Source: Candidatus Sysuiplasma acidicola (GTDB taxonomy: Archaea > Thermoplasmatota > Thermoplasmata > Sysuiplasmatales > Sysuiplasmataceae). From it: a DNA stretch of 64,000 nt. The notes beneath the pieces were generated by a model that was given only the letters and a program-made list of their open reading frames with translations, ran no database searches and was not told the origin of the DNA. The stretch spans positions 20,740-84,739 of the forward strand of contig JAHEAA010000007.1 of NCBI GenBank assembly GCA_019721035.1. The letters are read 5' to 3'. Made by a program: the position numbers and the translations under genes. This document shows positions 50,388 through 60,317 of the stretch, piece after piece. The stretch's first letter is position 1. Every line of letters starts with the position of its first letter.

Positions 50388-53153
50388 TTATTTTTTCTCT
50401 TCTTCCTTTACATTGCCCTCGGGCGGCTGCTGCTCCTTCTGGTCAGTCTTCTTTTCTCCGCCTTTCATGTGCAGTCTGTGGCCCGTGTACGCCATAAGCG
50501 CTATTCCTACGGCTATGAGTGTTATCAGTCCCCATAGCACAGAGCCAAGGCTCACACCGCCCACGACGTTGTAATTCCATACAGGCTCTGAGTTGGATAC
50601 CGCGAAATTCTGAATGGCGCTGCTTATGCCACCGCTGCCATCCACAGCAAAAGCGCTCATGATGTAATTGCCATTGCCCAGGTTCGACGGCAAGGTGTAT
50701 TGGAGAGAGCCGCTGGTGGAGGTGACTGTGAAGGAGACTACGGAAGACGCTATTCCCAAAACCTGAATCTGTATTGTGTAAACAGGAGATGAGGAGGACA
50801 TCTGGTAAGTGGAGATGCGGTAGTATACTGTTATGTGCTGTCCCGATGCGTATGTTCCTGTCACGTAGCTGGAACTGGAGATGGTAAATGAAACCTGGAA
50901 ACCAGTCAGCAGCTGCACCGAACTGTATGCGCTCACGGTCCTTCCCGATGTGCTGTTTGCGGCTATAACCTCGAATGTGTAGCTGAATGAAGGAGTCTTG
51001 GGCACAGTGAAAACAAAGGATGTCTTCAGCGTGCTTCCGCTCATTACGATGTTTCCCGCCGCGTCGGTTATTGTGTAGTAGTAGGTTGGTGAGGAGAAGC
51101 CCTGTCCAATCACATGGTATGAAACCTGCACATTCTGCGAAGGTTCATAGTTCTGGACACTGGTGCCGAGTACAAGCATTGCCTCCATCACCTGTACAGA
51201 CAATGTGGTAGAAGCCTGGTTTCCCGCCGCGTCAGCCGCGATGACACTGAGGCTCATTGTGCCCCACTGTCCCTGCGGTAGCTGGAAGACGATAGTTCCT
51301 GTCGAACTGGTTCCTGCTGTTATCGCACCGCCGTTTATCGCCGCTGAATACGAGGCTGTTGCGCCGGTGACTGCACTACCGTTTGTCACTAGCTGCCAGG
51401 CCGCGCTGAACTGGCCGCCGCTGACATATACGACCTGAGACGGAACAACAACAAGCGTGTACTGGGGTGTCTGCTTTATCAGGTCAAACGATGTTGTGGA
51501 TATGCTGTTCCAGCCGAACGCTCCCGTGCTCGCGTTGATGCTGTAGGTTCCAAGCGATGCATTGGAGGGGAAGACAATAACGAATGAAGTCTGTCCCTGT
51601 CCGTCTGTTGAAAGCCCCTTCTGGCTGTAGGCTGAAAGCTGCTTGCCAGAGAACGATATGTTCGCGTAGACAGTCGCACCGGAGACAGGAGAGGACTGGA
51701 ATCCTCTGAAACCGTTGACATATGCATAGACGGTTACAAGCACAGGCTCGCCCGGAGTGTACGATATGGAGGATGTCCCCACGCCGCTGACGAGCTTGTT
51801 TACACCGACATCTACCGTTGTCTGCGAGCTGTGACCGTACTGGTCAGTGGCCCTCAGTGTGATGCTGACAACAGACCTGAAATTCGCGGATGCAGGTATC
51901 TGCACATTCAGAACACCTCCGGAAACAACGCCGCTCTCGGACTGCTTGCCTCCGCTGTTGGTGTAGTTCAGAGTGTATGTGACACTCGCCGAGCCTACAG
52001 GCGCGTCATTCGACGTGTTCGTAACTGTATAGTATATCGACGCAGGCTCACCCGGCAGGTATGTTTGCTCATTAGCCTGTGCCTGTATCGTTATTGCCTG
52101 GAAGGAGATTACAGTTGAATAGAACTGATACCCGTTGGATGCTTCGGAAACGTTGAATATGTACTGGCCGTCAGGAACGCTGTAGTTGACATAGTACGAC
52201 GCGTTCCAGTTGCCTGCGTTGACAGCACTGTTTGTCAGATTGAAGTAGACGATACCTGTCTGCATGCTGACAATTGAGGCATTGACATTGCCGTCGTACG
52301 GTGAGAACTGCCCGCCGAACTTGAGCAAAAGTCCCTGGCCGTATACGTTGTTGCTTGAAGCGGGTGATATTGTCACCTGGCTGTTTATAATGAAATACAC
52401 GCCGTTACCTGTCTGCGGATTTCTTGTCGAAGAACCGGCCGGTGTGCCTGCAAAATATGCAGTCAGATTATACTGGCCCGGGCCTATGAACACGCTTGAT
52501 GCGGGGAAGTGTACGAGACTGATGCCGAAATCATCGGGTGAATAATATCCCACAAACTGGGTGTAACCACTTGAGTAATTCGACGGGATGGTCAGGAAGT
52601 ACGTCTGAAGACCAGCACTTGTGTTACCGCTCATGGGATTGCCGAACTGGTCCACTGTTTTCGTATATGCATAGACATCATTCGAACTGAGAACATACTT
52701 GTTCACTGTGTTGTAGCTAGGAAGCGTCATGGTTATGGACGTTGAGTACACTGGATAGAATATTGCAAGGCTGGTGTTCGCGATCTGAGTGCCTGCGACC
52801 GATGCTTCCAGCAGGTAGTTGCCAATTGGCACTCCAGTCAGATCAAAGAATTGAAAATTGGCGGAAACCCATGACTGATATGTCCCCGAGGAAGATGTGA
52901 TAAAATTCTGAGTACTGATAGTCTGCCCGCCAGTCTTGTTCACGAGCGACATCGTCACCAGCGTGTTTGCAGGTGCGCTGTAAACTCCGTAAAACAGAGC
53001 TCCATCAACGGTAAATCGCGATTGTACAGTTCCGTAAGCGTTATTTGCCGTCATCGATGCTGTTGCTGCCGATGCATTTCCCGTTGGAAACACGATCAGC
53101 AGACCGGAGACAACAATAAGCGCCGCTATCATACATGCTGTTAATTTATTCAT
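50388..53153 (-). CDS. Large single-pass surface protein with Ig-like repeats
   Basis: Secreted, membrane-anchored protein of 921 aa. A clear signal peptide (residues 1-31, ending around NASA) precedes a Tyr/Ser/Thr/Asn-rich beta region made of repeated Ig-like or macroglobulin-like modules (for example YTPGEPVLVTVYA and YLPGEPASIYYTV, about 100 residues apart). A transmembrane helix (about 870-890) and a short Lys/Glu/Gln-rich cytoplasmic tail end the protein. It has the look of an S-layer or major envelope protein. Many Asn-x-Ser/Thr sites suggest N-glycosylation. Divergently placed from nothing obvious; upstream lies a Lrp-type regulator. Confidence 0.82.
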   Translation of the reverse strand: MNKLTACMIAALIVVSGLLIVFPTGNASAATASMTANNAYGTVQSRFTVDGALFYGVYSAPANTLVTMSLVNKTGGQTISTQNFITSSSGTYQSWVSANFQFFDLTGVPIGNYLLEASVAGTQIANTSLAIFYPVYSTSITMTLPSYNTVNKYVLSSNDVYAYTKTVDQFGNPMSGNTSAGLQTYFLTIPSNYSSGYTQFVGYYSPDDFGISLVHFPASSVFIGPGQYNLTAYFAGTPAGSSTRNPQTGNGVYFIINSQVTISPASSNNVYGQGLLLKFGGQFSPYDGNVNASIVSMQTGIVYFNLTNSAVNAGNWNASYYVNYSVPDGQYIFNVSEASNGYQFYSTVISFQAITIQAQANEQTYLPGEPASIYYTVTNTSNDAPVGSASVTYTLNYTNSGGKQSESGVVSGGVLNVQIPASANFRSVVSITLRATDQYGHSSQTTVDVGVNKLVSGVGTSSISYTPGEPVLVTVYAYVNGFRGFQSSPVSGATVYANISFSGKQLSAYSQKGLSTDGQGQTSFVIVFPSNASLGTYSINASTGAFGWNSISTTSFDLIKQTPQYTLVVVPSQVVYVSGGQFSAAWQLVTNGSAVTGATASYSAAINGGAITAGTSSTGTIVFQLPQGQWGTMSLSVIAADAAGNQASTTLSVQVMEAMLVLGTSVQNYEPSQNVQVSYHVIGQGFSSPTYYYTITDAAGNIVMSGSTLKTSFVFTVPKTPSFSYTFEVIAANSTSGRTVSAYSSVQLLTGFQVSFTISSSSYVTGTYASGQHITVYYRISTYQMSSSSPVYTIQIQVLGIASSVVSFTVTSTSGSLQYTLPSNLGNGNYIMSAFAVDGSGGISSAIQNFAVSNSEPVWNYNVVGGVSLGSVLWGLITLIAVGIALMAYTGHRLHMKGGEKKTDQKEQQPPEGNVKEEEKK

Positions 53154-53359
53154 ATTGGCACCATGAGTATTTTCTCAATCTCCTATCGCTAGTTTTGGAT
53201 TTTAATTACCTTTCTAGACAAAAATCGAACGTGGATTCTCAGAAACGCCCGAATAAAGCATTATCGGTACACGCATGCGAGCCGAAATGACGGAGTACGA
53301 TGACACGTCCACCTGACGCTTCTGTTCCAGGCTGATCGGGGCGGAGGAGGTTATCGCGC

Positions 53360-53815
53360 TCAGAATGGCAGAAGATATGACTCTTTGACAGTGTTAAGGA
53401 CGACCTGTGTCAACGTCCTCTCTATGTACTCCATCGTTGCCACTTTCTTGATGAATGCATTCAGATCATGCCTGCTTGCAAATCTTGCGATTATTATGGA
53501 ATCCCATTCTCCAGTCACATCATACACTGCCGAAATGTGCCTGTCAGCGGCAATCTTTCTCTGAACATCCATCAGTTTCCCCTTTGAAATCTGGATGCCG
53601 ATGATGGCTGTCATGTCAAATCCGGTTTTCGATGGATCAACAATTGTGGAGTATCCTGTTATGACTCCCTCCCCCTCCATCTTCTTCACTCTTGATGAAA
53701 CAGTATTGAGAGACATGCCAAGCTCTCTTGCTATGTCCCTGTAGCTCTTCCTTGCATTCTCCTGCAAAACGCGCAGTATTGACAGATCCGTTCTGTCAAG
53801 CTCGAACGCCGACAT
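53360..53815 (-). CDS. Lrp/AsnC-family transcriptional regulator
   Basis: DNA-binding regulator of 151 aa with an N-terminal winged helix-turn-helix (about residues 5-60; LGMSLNTVSSRVKKME recognition part) and a C-terminal RAM ligand-binding domain (about 65-140; VYDVTGEWDSIIIARF). Typical size. The frame starts at GTG 53824, but the ATG at 53815 is the usual family start. Direction and spacing suggest its own promoter; target unknown, possibly amino-acid metabolism genes such as the aminotransferase. Confidence 0.92.
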   Translation of the reverse strand: MSAFELDRTDLSILRVLQENARKSYRDIARELGMSLNTVSSRVKKMEGEGVITGYSTIVDPSKTGFDMTAIIGIQISKGKLMDVQRKIAADRHISAVYDVTGEWDSIIIARFASRHDLNAFIKKVATMEYIERTLTQVVLNTVKESYLLPF

Positions 53816-53885
53816 TTCTGGCACCCTGAGATCCTAAATGCACCGCTGCACTTCAAACCTGCTGCCGTTCTGCAGGCAACCCGCC

Positions 53886-54407
53886 TCACATCTGCAGCCA
53901 GGAGTCGACAAAGCTGTCGACAACATTGTCAAGAAAGGTCGACCTGTAAGTGATGATTATTCTTACAACTTCATCCACGTCGGCGATTTCATATGTCGTC
54001 CCGCTGCCTGATCTGTTCTCCCTGACTATGCCGGACATGAGAAGCTTCTTCATATGGAATGAGAGCGCACTTTTTGTAAATTCAAACTGAGAAAGTATGC
54101 CGTCGAACGTGCTGTTTCCGTTCTGTATCAGATATATTGCTATTCTCCTCGGCGTCTTGAGCTTCAGGACTGAGAGCATTTCCCTGTCGACTTTGCCGAC
54201 TTCGTGTGAAACATAATACCTCTTTCTGAAGCCGTCATCTACGGATGTCAGAAGCTTCATGTCTTCAAGTATGCCAAGATGGTATTGTATGAGCCCGAAT
54301 TGCATGGCCAGCTCTCTCTCTATCTCCCTGATATATGTGCCAGGTCTGTCGCTGATAAACTGAAAAATCCTGCGTCTTGTTTCCAGGGATAATGGATCCT
54401 TCTCCAT
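53886..54407 (-). CDS. Tandem winged-helix transcriptional regulator
   Basis: Archaeal regulator of 173 aa containing two winged helix-turn-helix domains in a row (about residues 8-70 and 80-150), the first with IREIERELAMQFGLIQYHLGILE and the second with FEFTKSALSFHMKKLL, both ArsR/MarR-like. Such twin-domain proteins next to a small membrane protein form a recurrent archaeal pair; here the 87-aa membrane protein gene lies 12 bp upstream on the same strand. It probably senses through the membrane partner (inference). Confidence 0.87.
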   Translation of the reverse strand: MEKDPLSLETRRRIFQFISDRPGTYIREIERELAMQFGLIQYHLGILEDMKLLTSVDDGFRKRYYVSHEVGKVDREMLSVLKLKTPRRIAIYLIQNGNSTFDGILSQFEFTKSALSFHMKKLLMSGIVRENRSGSGTTYEIADVDEVVRIIITYRSTFLDNVVDSFVDSWLQM

Positions 54408-54419
54408 CCGCTTCCCACG

Positions 54420-54683
54420 TTATTTGAATACTGCAGCATAGAAGAACAGCAGAACTGCAAGGTCAAGCACACCTGACAGTAAGAGGAAGTACGAGTACGC
54501 TGCGCCCTGTGTCAGCGCAAGATAGAGCATGAATACTTCCTTCAGGAAGTAGAAGCCAAAGGCCACTGAGAGCAATGCCGTTTTCGCACTCTTCACTCTC
54601 AGCAAGCTGATCACCGATACAATGAACAGCATCAGCGAAAAGCCTAGCACCAGAAACGTCAGAAACAGCACGATTCCATTCAT
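54420..54683 (-). CDS. Small membrane protein paired with the regulator
   Basis: Protein of 87 aa with three hydrophobic helices (about 3-28, 37-57 and 64-85) and few charged residues. The 12-bp gap to the tandem winged-helix gene downstream indicates one transcript. Similar pairs occur widely in archaea; the membrane protein may hold or control the regulator. No catalytic motif. Confidence 0.82.
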   Translation of the reverse strand: MNGIVLFLTFLVLGFSLMLFIVSVISLLRVKSAKTALLSVAFGFYFLKEVFMLYLALTQGAAYSYFLLLSGVLDLAVLLFFYAAVFK

Positions 54684-54845
54684 CCGATCACCGTTCAGGA
54701 CAGGTGAGTCATTGACTTTAAAGCTAAAGGACTGTTCTTTGTTGCATGAATCCGGGGTGAGGCATTCACGAGCCGAATCCCTTTTCTAAACAATTATATA
54801 GTGTTATTGCGAAATGAAAAGACCGCATCAGCTGTTGTGATTGGA

Positions 54846-56144
54846 ATGAGCACAAAGAAACGAATGTTACTTCTTGCGATAGCGATTTCGTGCATGCTTG
54901 GCGCAAGCGCCGTTCACGTCCAGATGCATCCTCGTACACAGATTCCTATCCAATCTTCACCACAGACTCTTTCTGTAAACACCTCTTTCCGATTTCAGTC
55001 GATTATAAACGAGTCCTTTTACGGCACAAATTCCTCTACAACTCTTTTTTCACCGTTTACATTTTCACAGAATAATTTGTCTGTGCACGGAAAATATGTT
55101 GATTTTGTTCTTGGATATGGCGGCTACGGGCCGGAGATTTTCAATTTCCACCTGAACCAGAGTCCTATTTCGGGTTTTTCGGCACAGTTGTTCAGTTCCA
55201 TGTCATTCCTTTCCGCTTCTCTCTCTTCATTAACACCCGGCGTCAGGGGACCCATATTCTATGTCTATTCCAATTCCCTTCTGCTCATCATTCATGATGA
55301 TCCTCAGGGTATAATCCAGCTTTACTCAAACAATGAAACCGTATACACCACGATGTCTCTCTCAGACAATATGACATTTTCAGGCAAACTCCAGTCCGGC
55401 ATGTTGATACAGAAGGGATTCAGCGCAGTGACTTATTCAAATGCGAATATGACCGGTTACATCATGACCGGCGGCTCAAACCTCAGTCTCAACTCGACTT
55501 CATTCAACCGGATTTCAGGTTATGATGAAATTCAGACCGCCTTGCCTGCATATTCATTCCTCTCCTCTTTCCAGGTGCCCAATACCGTCAGCGCTCTCAG
55601 CTCGGCACTCAGCTACCTAGCACAGGGCATGGCGAGCGGTGTTGTTTCCTACGTTGCTTCGGCAACGCTATCCGGCAGTTCATTCTCTTATGAGTCTTCT
55701 TTCTCCGTCCCCTCTATTGCCGTGACCTCCGTCAGTGCCGCAAGAAACAATATTCATGTGGCGGTTGGTGGCAGCGGTGTCAACAGTCCGGCAACAATGG
55801 TATTCCTCTTCGATGGGGCTATATACAACCTGACTGCGAGTCAGGCATATGTGTATGTCAATGGTGCAAGGATCAGCCATCAGGCAGGTCTGACATCTAT
55901 ACTCATGAATGGTCCGGGCAATTTAACATCTTACAATGTAACACATATCGGGAGTTACACGCTTGTTGCGATCAGTTCTCCAAGTCAGATATCGGATATC
56001 AGACTTTCAACCGCTTCCTCTCCGGGCTTCCTGTCCTCTGTTTCCGGAGCAGCCTCAGGCCTTATTCCTCTGGTCGCCGCTCTGTCTGTAATATCAATAG
56101 CCTCGGTCGCCCTCTACAGAAGAAAATCTAGAGAAGAATCCTGA
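54846..56144 (+). CDS. Surface protein with C-terminal anchor
   Basis: Exported protein of 432 aa. A signal peptide (residues about 1-25) is followed by a Ser/Phe/Asn-rich beta domain and a C-terminal transmembrane helix (about 405-424) with a short basic tail RRKSREES, the same topology as the surface proteins at 50388 and 56895. The frame is open to a GTG at 54801, but the ATG at 54846 gives a clean signal peptide and lies 24 nt after the start predicted by an ATTATATA box (54792-54799). It converges with the small DUF835 gene. Family not recognised. Confidence 0.78.
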   Translation: MSTKKRMLLLAIAISCMLGASAVHVQMHPRTQIPIQSSPQTLSVNTSFRFQSIINESFYGTNSSTTLFSPFTFSQNNLSVHGKYVDFVLGYGGYGPEIFNFHLNQSPISGFSAQLFSSMSFLSASLSSLTPGVRGPIFYVYSNSLLLIIHDDPQGIIQLYSNNETVYTTMSLSDNMTFSGKLQSGMLIQKGFSAVTYSNANMTGYIMTGGSNLSLNSTSFNRISGYDEIQTALPAYSFLSSFQVPNTVSALSSALSYLAQGMASGVVSYVASATLSGSSFSYESSFSVPSIAVTSVSAARNNIHVAVGGSGVNSPATMVFLFDGAIYNLTASQAYVYVNGARISHQAGLTSILMNGPGNLTSYNVTHIGSYTLVAISSPSQISDIRLSTASSPGFLSSVSGAASGLIPLVAALSVISIASVALYRRKSREES

Positions 56145-56147
56145 ATT

Positions 56148-56732
56148 TCACCGCTTGGAATTCGGTGTTTTCATTATCTTTATGACCCCGGATTCCAAGG
56201 CGAGAACCGCACCCGGCTTGCCGTTGGGAACTCCGGAGATTATGTTCATGTTTCTTTCAAGGAGCGCGAGTTCTCTCTTCTCCAGCGTATGTGTGTCCAG
56301 TGAGACAAGAAGAACCGAATCCCTGATTATGAGCAAATCACGGATGTGATTGAGAAAGCCCATAACAAGATCGAAGCCATTCTGATTTATGAGGTATTCT
56401 ACTCCGTCAAGCATGACTATGCAGGGCGAATTGTCCTTGGTAAATGAGACGATCTTCTTCAGTATCAGGTTTGTCTGGGTTGGTTCGATACACTCCCTGC
56501 CCACAACGTGTGTCAGCCAGATGACGTTGGATCCGCTCCCGTTGTAGATGGATTTGACCCTTTCCGGATATTCCCGCGTGATAAGGAGCGTCTTGAAACC
56601 CTGTACCGAGGTTTCGGCATAAATATCGAAGAAGAATGACGGTTTCGGTTCTTCAATAATGTAAACTTCTCCGGAAACGATTCGATGCGAGTCTATTTCC
56701 AGCAGAATTCTTTTTTCGTGAGTCTGATCCAT
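56148..56732 (-). CDS. Stand-alone DUF835 protein
   Basis: Cytoplasmic protein of 194 aa consisting of a DUF835 domain. The family motifs are in the same order as in its two relatives in this window: ITREYPERV near residue 58, VIWLTHVVG near 77, IEPTQ near 87, and MLDGVEYLINQNGF near 112, followed by a strand VLLVSLD. DUF835 is an archaeal domain with no proven activity, proposed to act in signalling. Start at ATG 56732: a TTTAATA box (minus strand, 56757-56763) is centred 28 bp upstream. It diverges from the surface protein at 56895, and its stop is 3 bp from the preceding convergent gene. Confidence 0.85.
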   Translation of the reverse strand: MDQTHEKRILLEIDSHRIVSGEVYIIEEPKPSFFFDIYAETSVQGFKTLLITREYPERVKSIYNGSGSNVIWLTHVVGRECIEPTQTNLILKKIVSFTKDNSPCIVMLDGVEYLINQNGFDLVMGFLNHIRDLLIIRDSVLLVSLDTHTLEKRELALLERNMNIISGVPNGKPGAVLALESGVIKIMKTPNSKR

Positions 56733-56756
56733 CAGACTGCAGTTGCTGGCTTTACC

Positions 56757-56763
56757 TTTAATA
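56757..56763 (-). promoter_or_regulatory. TATA box deciding the start of the stand-alone DUF835 gene
   Basis: Read on the minus strand as TATTAAA, centred 28 bp before the ATG at 56732; the longer frame to 56783 would start upstream of this box. Confidence 0.5.
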
Positions 56764-56894
56764 CATGAAGTGCTCATTATCATGTCTGATTTTCACGCAG
56801 GAATCACCTTATTTATGCGCCGAAACAGAGTACTGGCCTGAATTTTGGTGATTCGGATTACGAATTTCGTTCGTTGACTGGGGTGTAGAAGACA

Positions 56895-58778
56895 ATGTCC
56901 CTGAAATTGGTTCCGGTTTTGGCTCTGGTGTTGCTGCTGGTTTTTCAGATACCTGTAACCGCGGCAACAATGCCGGCGTTCAGCGTACAGTATTGCCCTC
57001 CCGCCACTACGGCCGGCCATGCACCTGTGGTTCAGAAAACAGGGAGAACAACGCAGGTGATCGCCGCTACTGAAAGTGATGTTGTTTCCGTGTCTGCGAG
57101 CAGCACGTCCGTCATACGGCTGAATTCAAGCGTTATTGTCTCCACCGCAGGCACGTACGGCACATCTATAGTGTTTGGAGCAATCAGCGGATTTCCATCC
57201 AACTACACGGTCCAGAACAATTCTGCAAGCTTGACGGACAGTTACGGGCATGTCGTTGATGCTGCCAACGGTCCGTTCAGTTCAGGCATCTCAGGCATTC
57301 TTGCCAACTTCACCGTAACACTCATGGGAAACCTGAGCGGTGGCCCGTTCACCCTTTCCATCCTTTCGGGCGGGAATGATTTCCAACTGGCCCCGGCGGG
57401 CATAGCTTCTGTTCCATCAACGCATCCCGCAATTTCAGTGTTTCCTGCAAACCAGTACATCGGCGGACATGTGACGATAATGGTTTCGGGATTTCCGGCA
57501 AATTACAACGCCGGCTACCCCGTTATGGACAACACTTCCATGAACAGATACTCCACTGGCACGGACAGAAACGGTGCCGGCTATATCGGCCTGGATCTTC
57601 CCGGTATCCCCGGCGGTAACTACTCTGTCAGGTTCAGCAATTATATGGCGATCCGGGGAAATGGAACTGTTCTGCCTTTCATGTCCATCGTGCCGTCATC
57701 TGGTCATGTCGGGCAGGATGTTCTTGCATTGCTTACAGGCTTCCGATCCCGCAGCAGCGTGTACATCACGTGGCCTGGATCGCAGCTCAATGTCAGCGGA
57801 AGGATTAATGGGTACGGAAAGGGAGTCGTTGCATTCACCGTTCCAGTGTCGCAGCATGGTTCACATTCTGTTTACGCATCTTCCCTTTCCGGTCAATACG
57901 TGTCCACGCCATTCTTAATCAATCAGACATCAATCTTTTTGTCAAACGATAAGGGCTCTCCCGGAATGCCCCTGTCCGTTATCGGAACCGGCTTTGTCCA
58001 GGGTAATGCTGTTCAATTGCTGATCAACGGCCGCGTTTACAGAACAGCTTCCGCCCCCGTGATGGCGAACGGCACCGCTGTTCTTTCCATTACGGTGCCT
58101 GCTTTAGCCGCCGGAAGATACAGTTTCAGTCTCGGGTCAGCATCCGGTCTGGTTTCAAACAGCACTTATTTCACGGTGAGACCGCTGCTGATTTCAAACA
58201 TCACTAACATACGTCAGGGGGAAACGGTTCTGGTGAGAGGTTATTATTTTTCACCCGACTCCCGCGTTGATTTGTTCTGGTACTCAGGAAAGGCGTCCAC
58301 ATCTGTTTCCAGCGGCAGCAACGGATCCTTTTCACTGTCGATAAACGTGCCGGCCGTGCCCGGAGGGCCGGAGTTTTTTGGCGCCATTGATGCTCAGGGC
58401 AACAATGCGACGCCAGTCATGCTCTTCATGGCACCGTCGATTTCGTCAGATGTGCCAAGCGGCTTCGCAGGGCAGGGAATAGTAATCACCGGAAACGGTT
58501 TCCACTCCGGAAGGAATCTGGCATTTCTCTGGGATGGCAACAATACGGGCCGCACCGCCGTGACAAACGGTTCAGGCTCATTCAGCACAGTTTTCGTTGT
58601 ACCTTCTGCTGTTCCAGGCTCATATATTTTATCGGTTAACAACTCGAGCGCCGGTCAGATAATCTTCACCGTCGTTCAGAAGCTTCCCTGGACGGATTAT
58701 CTTCCCGCGATCATTCTTCCTCTCGTGACAGGTGTCGTGGCATCGATATATCTACGGCGCAGGATACGCAACCGTTAA
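56895..58778 (+). CDS. Surface protein with IPT/Ig-like repeats and C-terminal anchor
   Basis: Exported protein of 627 aa: signal peptide (about 1-24), then several repeats of about 80-90 residues of the IPT/TIG type, each opening with a Gly-x-Val-x-(V/I)-x-G-x-G-F pattern (for example GMPLSVIGTGF and GQGIVITGNGF), and a terminal transmembrane helix (about 598-618) with tail RRRIRNR. It overlaps the convergent bactofilin-DUF835 gene by 4 bp and diverges from the stand-alone DUF835 gene. Likely an adhesin or envelope component; the arrangement suggests co-function with the DUF835 proteins but this is inference. Confidence 0.8.
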   Translation: MSLKLVPVLALVLLLVFQIPVTAATMPAFSVQYCPPATTAGHAPVVQKTGRTTQVIAATESDVVSVSASSTSVIRLNSSVIVSTAGTYGTSIVFGAISGFPSNYTVQNNSASLTDSYGHVVDAANGPFSSGISGILANFTVTLMGNLSGGPFTLSILSGGNDFQLAPAGIASVPSTHPAISVFPANQYIGGHVTIMVSGFPANYNAGYPVMDNTSMNRYSTGTDRNGAGYIGLDLPGIPGGNYSVRFSNYMAIRGNGTVLPFMSIVPSSGHVGQDVLALLTGFRSRSSVYITWPGSQLNVSGRINGYGKGVVAFTVPVSQHGSHSVYASSLSGQYVSTPFLINQTSIFLSNDKGSPGMPLSVIGTGFVQGNAVQLLINGRVYRTASAPVMANGTAVLSITVPALAAGRYSFSLGSASGLVSNSTYFTVRPLLISNITNIRQGETVLVRGYYFSPDSRVDLFWYSGKASTSVSSGSNGSFSLSINVPAVPGGPEFFGAIDAQGNNATPVMLFMAPSISSDVPSGFAGQGIVITGNGFHSGRNLAFLWDGNNTGRTAVTNGSGSFSTVFVVPSAVPGSYILSVNNSSAGQIIFTVVQKLPWTDYLPAIILPLVTGVVASIYLRRRIRNR

Positions 58779-60211
58779 ATCGAATTCCCCTGCTCAGCCT
58801 GGGGGATTTTCTTCAGCCCGGTATCATTCGATCCCACTTTCTCCATCGAAAGACGTTCGGCAAGCAGAACTGCTTTGAGAAGCAGGCTTGAATTCTCTCT
58901 CAACTGCTGCTCCAGTTCGTACAGCGCATGCTGCTTTCCTTCAGGTTCTGCGAGTTCTCTGAGCCTGAGGTCGATTGCTTTCATGAGTTCTGCTTCACGA
59001 TCGCGCATGCCCTCGTCCACCGCTTTTATCTCCTCCTTGATGATCTCTCGCGCGTCCTCAAGCTCAGTCAGGCGGCTGAGTCTGCTTTCCTGTGCGGTGT
59101 TGGCCTCGGACTTCACACTCACGATCGCATTTTCAATCCTGGAGAGATAGCCGTCAAGCCTGTCCTCCAGTTGCTGTCTCCTGACCGACTCCTCCTTCAG
59201 CCGTTCTTCAATTTCGGCGCTCAGCACCGTTCCTGTTTCCTCGGCGCTGTTGTCGCTGTACACAGTTTCAGATCCGCGTTCAATGAGTGCCAGATGCTGT
59301 GCATCAAGCGTTCTCGGGTCCACTGAAACAACGACAGTAGTTCCGGTTGTTATTATCATGTCTTCAATCTTGTTGATGAACCTGAGTACAGCGTCGAATC
59401 CGTTGTTTGATATCAGGTATTCCAGACCGTCAATCAATACGATGCCTCTCCGGTTGGAATCAATAAATTTTGTGAGCGCGTTCTGGACGCTTCCGAGATG
59501 CGTTGGGTTGACACACCTCCTGCCGACCAGCGTAGTCAGCCAGATCACATCCTCTTCGTTTATGCGTATGAACCTCACCGACTGCACTCTCTCCGGAGGT
59601 TCGCGGCCAATGATCATGCATTTCATTCCTTCGCTGGAAAGTCTTCGTATCAGTGCATACGAGAGATGTGGCTTTTTTTCCTGTATGATGACTGCCGAGC
59701 CAGGCTGTATTCTGCCGTTACTAATCAGTGCGTCCACTTCATCGGCAATATCCGGCAACTCCCCTGTGCTGCCTGACTCTTTGAGCCTCATGGCCGGTCT
59801 CAGATGCTTGAATATGTGCTCGGGCGGATTGTTACCCCTGTAGACCGAACCCTGAATGCTCACTTCTCCAAGTATCACCGCGTTGTCTTTGAAATTTGCA
59901 GAACCGCCTACTCTTGCCGACCCGGTGATCTTCGAATTTTTTTCCATAATAAGATCGCCTTCGGCATTCACGTTTCCCTCGACAACGGCGTCGGCTCCGA
60001 TCCAGACGTCTCCACTGGAGTTTATGTCGGCATTTATTATGGAGGATGCGAAAATACTGGTATTTCCTTCCCTGTCAGTAAAGACCCTGTCTGCCGTATA
60101 ATCGTCTTTTGGCTTGTCTGATGCATGCTGTCCAGTTTCGGTCAGTGCAAGTATGCCAAGCGGCAGCGTTGTCTCACGTTTACGTGAAAAAACTGTTCTT
60201 CTGAATGACAT
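58775..60211 (-). CDS. Bactofilin-like - DUF835 - coiled-coil fusion protein
   Basis: Cytoplasmic protein of 478 aa with a combination of domains I have not seen described. Residues about 45-135 form a right-handed beta-helix of bactofilin (polymer-forming cytoskeletal) type, with short alternating repeats such as GDVWIGADAVVEGNVNAEG and ARVGGSANFKDNAVILG. Residues about 165-330 are a DUF835 domain (GREPPERV, VIWLTTLVG, LIDGLEYLISNNGF). Residues about 335-455 are a charged coiled coil rich in Glu, Leu and Arg. The parts suggest a self-assembling filament that carries DUF835 units. It diverges from the polytopic membrane protein at 60318. Confidence 0.85.
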   Translation of the reverse strand: MSFRRTVFSRKRETTLPLGILALTETGQHASDKPKDDYTADRVFTDREGNTSIFASSIINADINSSGDVWIGADAVVEGNVNAEGDLIMEKNSKITGSARVGGSANFKDNAVILGEVSIQGSVYRGNNPPEHIFKHLRPAMRLKESGSTGELPDIADEVDALISNGRIQPGSAVIIQEKKPHLSYALIRRLSSEGMKCMIIGREPPERVQSVRFIRINEEDVIWLTTLVGRRCVNPTHLGSVQNALTKFIDSNRRGIVLIDGLEYLISNNGFDAVLRFINKIEDMIITTGTTVVVSVDPRTLDAQHLALIERGSETVYSDNSAEETGTVLSAEIEERLKEESVRRQQLEDRLDGYLSRIENAIVSVKSEANTAQESRLSRLTELEDAREIIKEEIKAVDEGMRDREAELMKAIDLRLRELAEPEGKQHALYELEQQLRENSSLLLKAVLLAERLSMEKVGSNDTGLKKIPQAEQGNSI

Positions 60212-60317
60212 GCCAGCACCTTAAATGACTATTGACTATGTTGCCAATAAACCTTCCCAAGGCTGTGCTGCGTCTGTCTGTTGCTCGAAATGAGTTTATT
60301 TATCCGACCTCTCTTCT

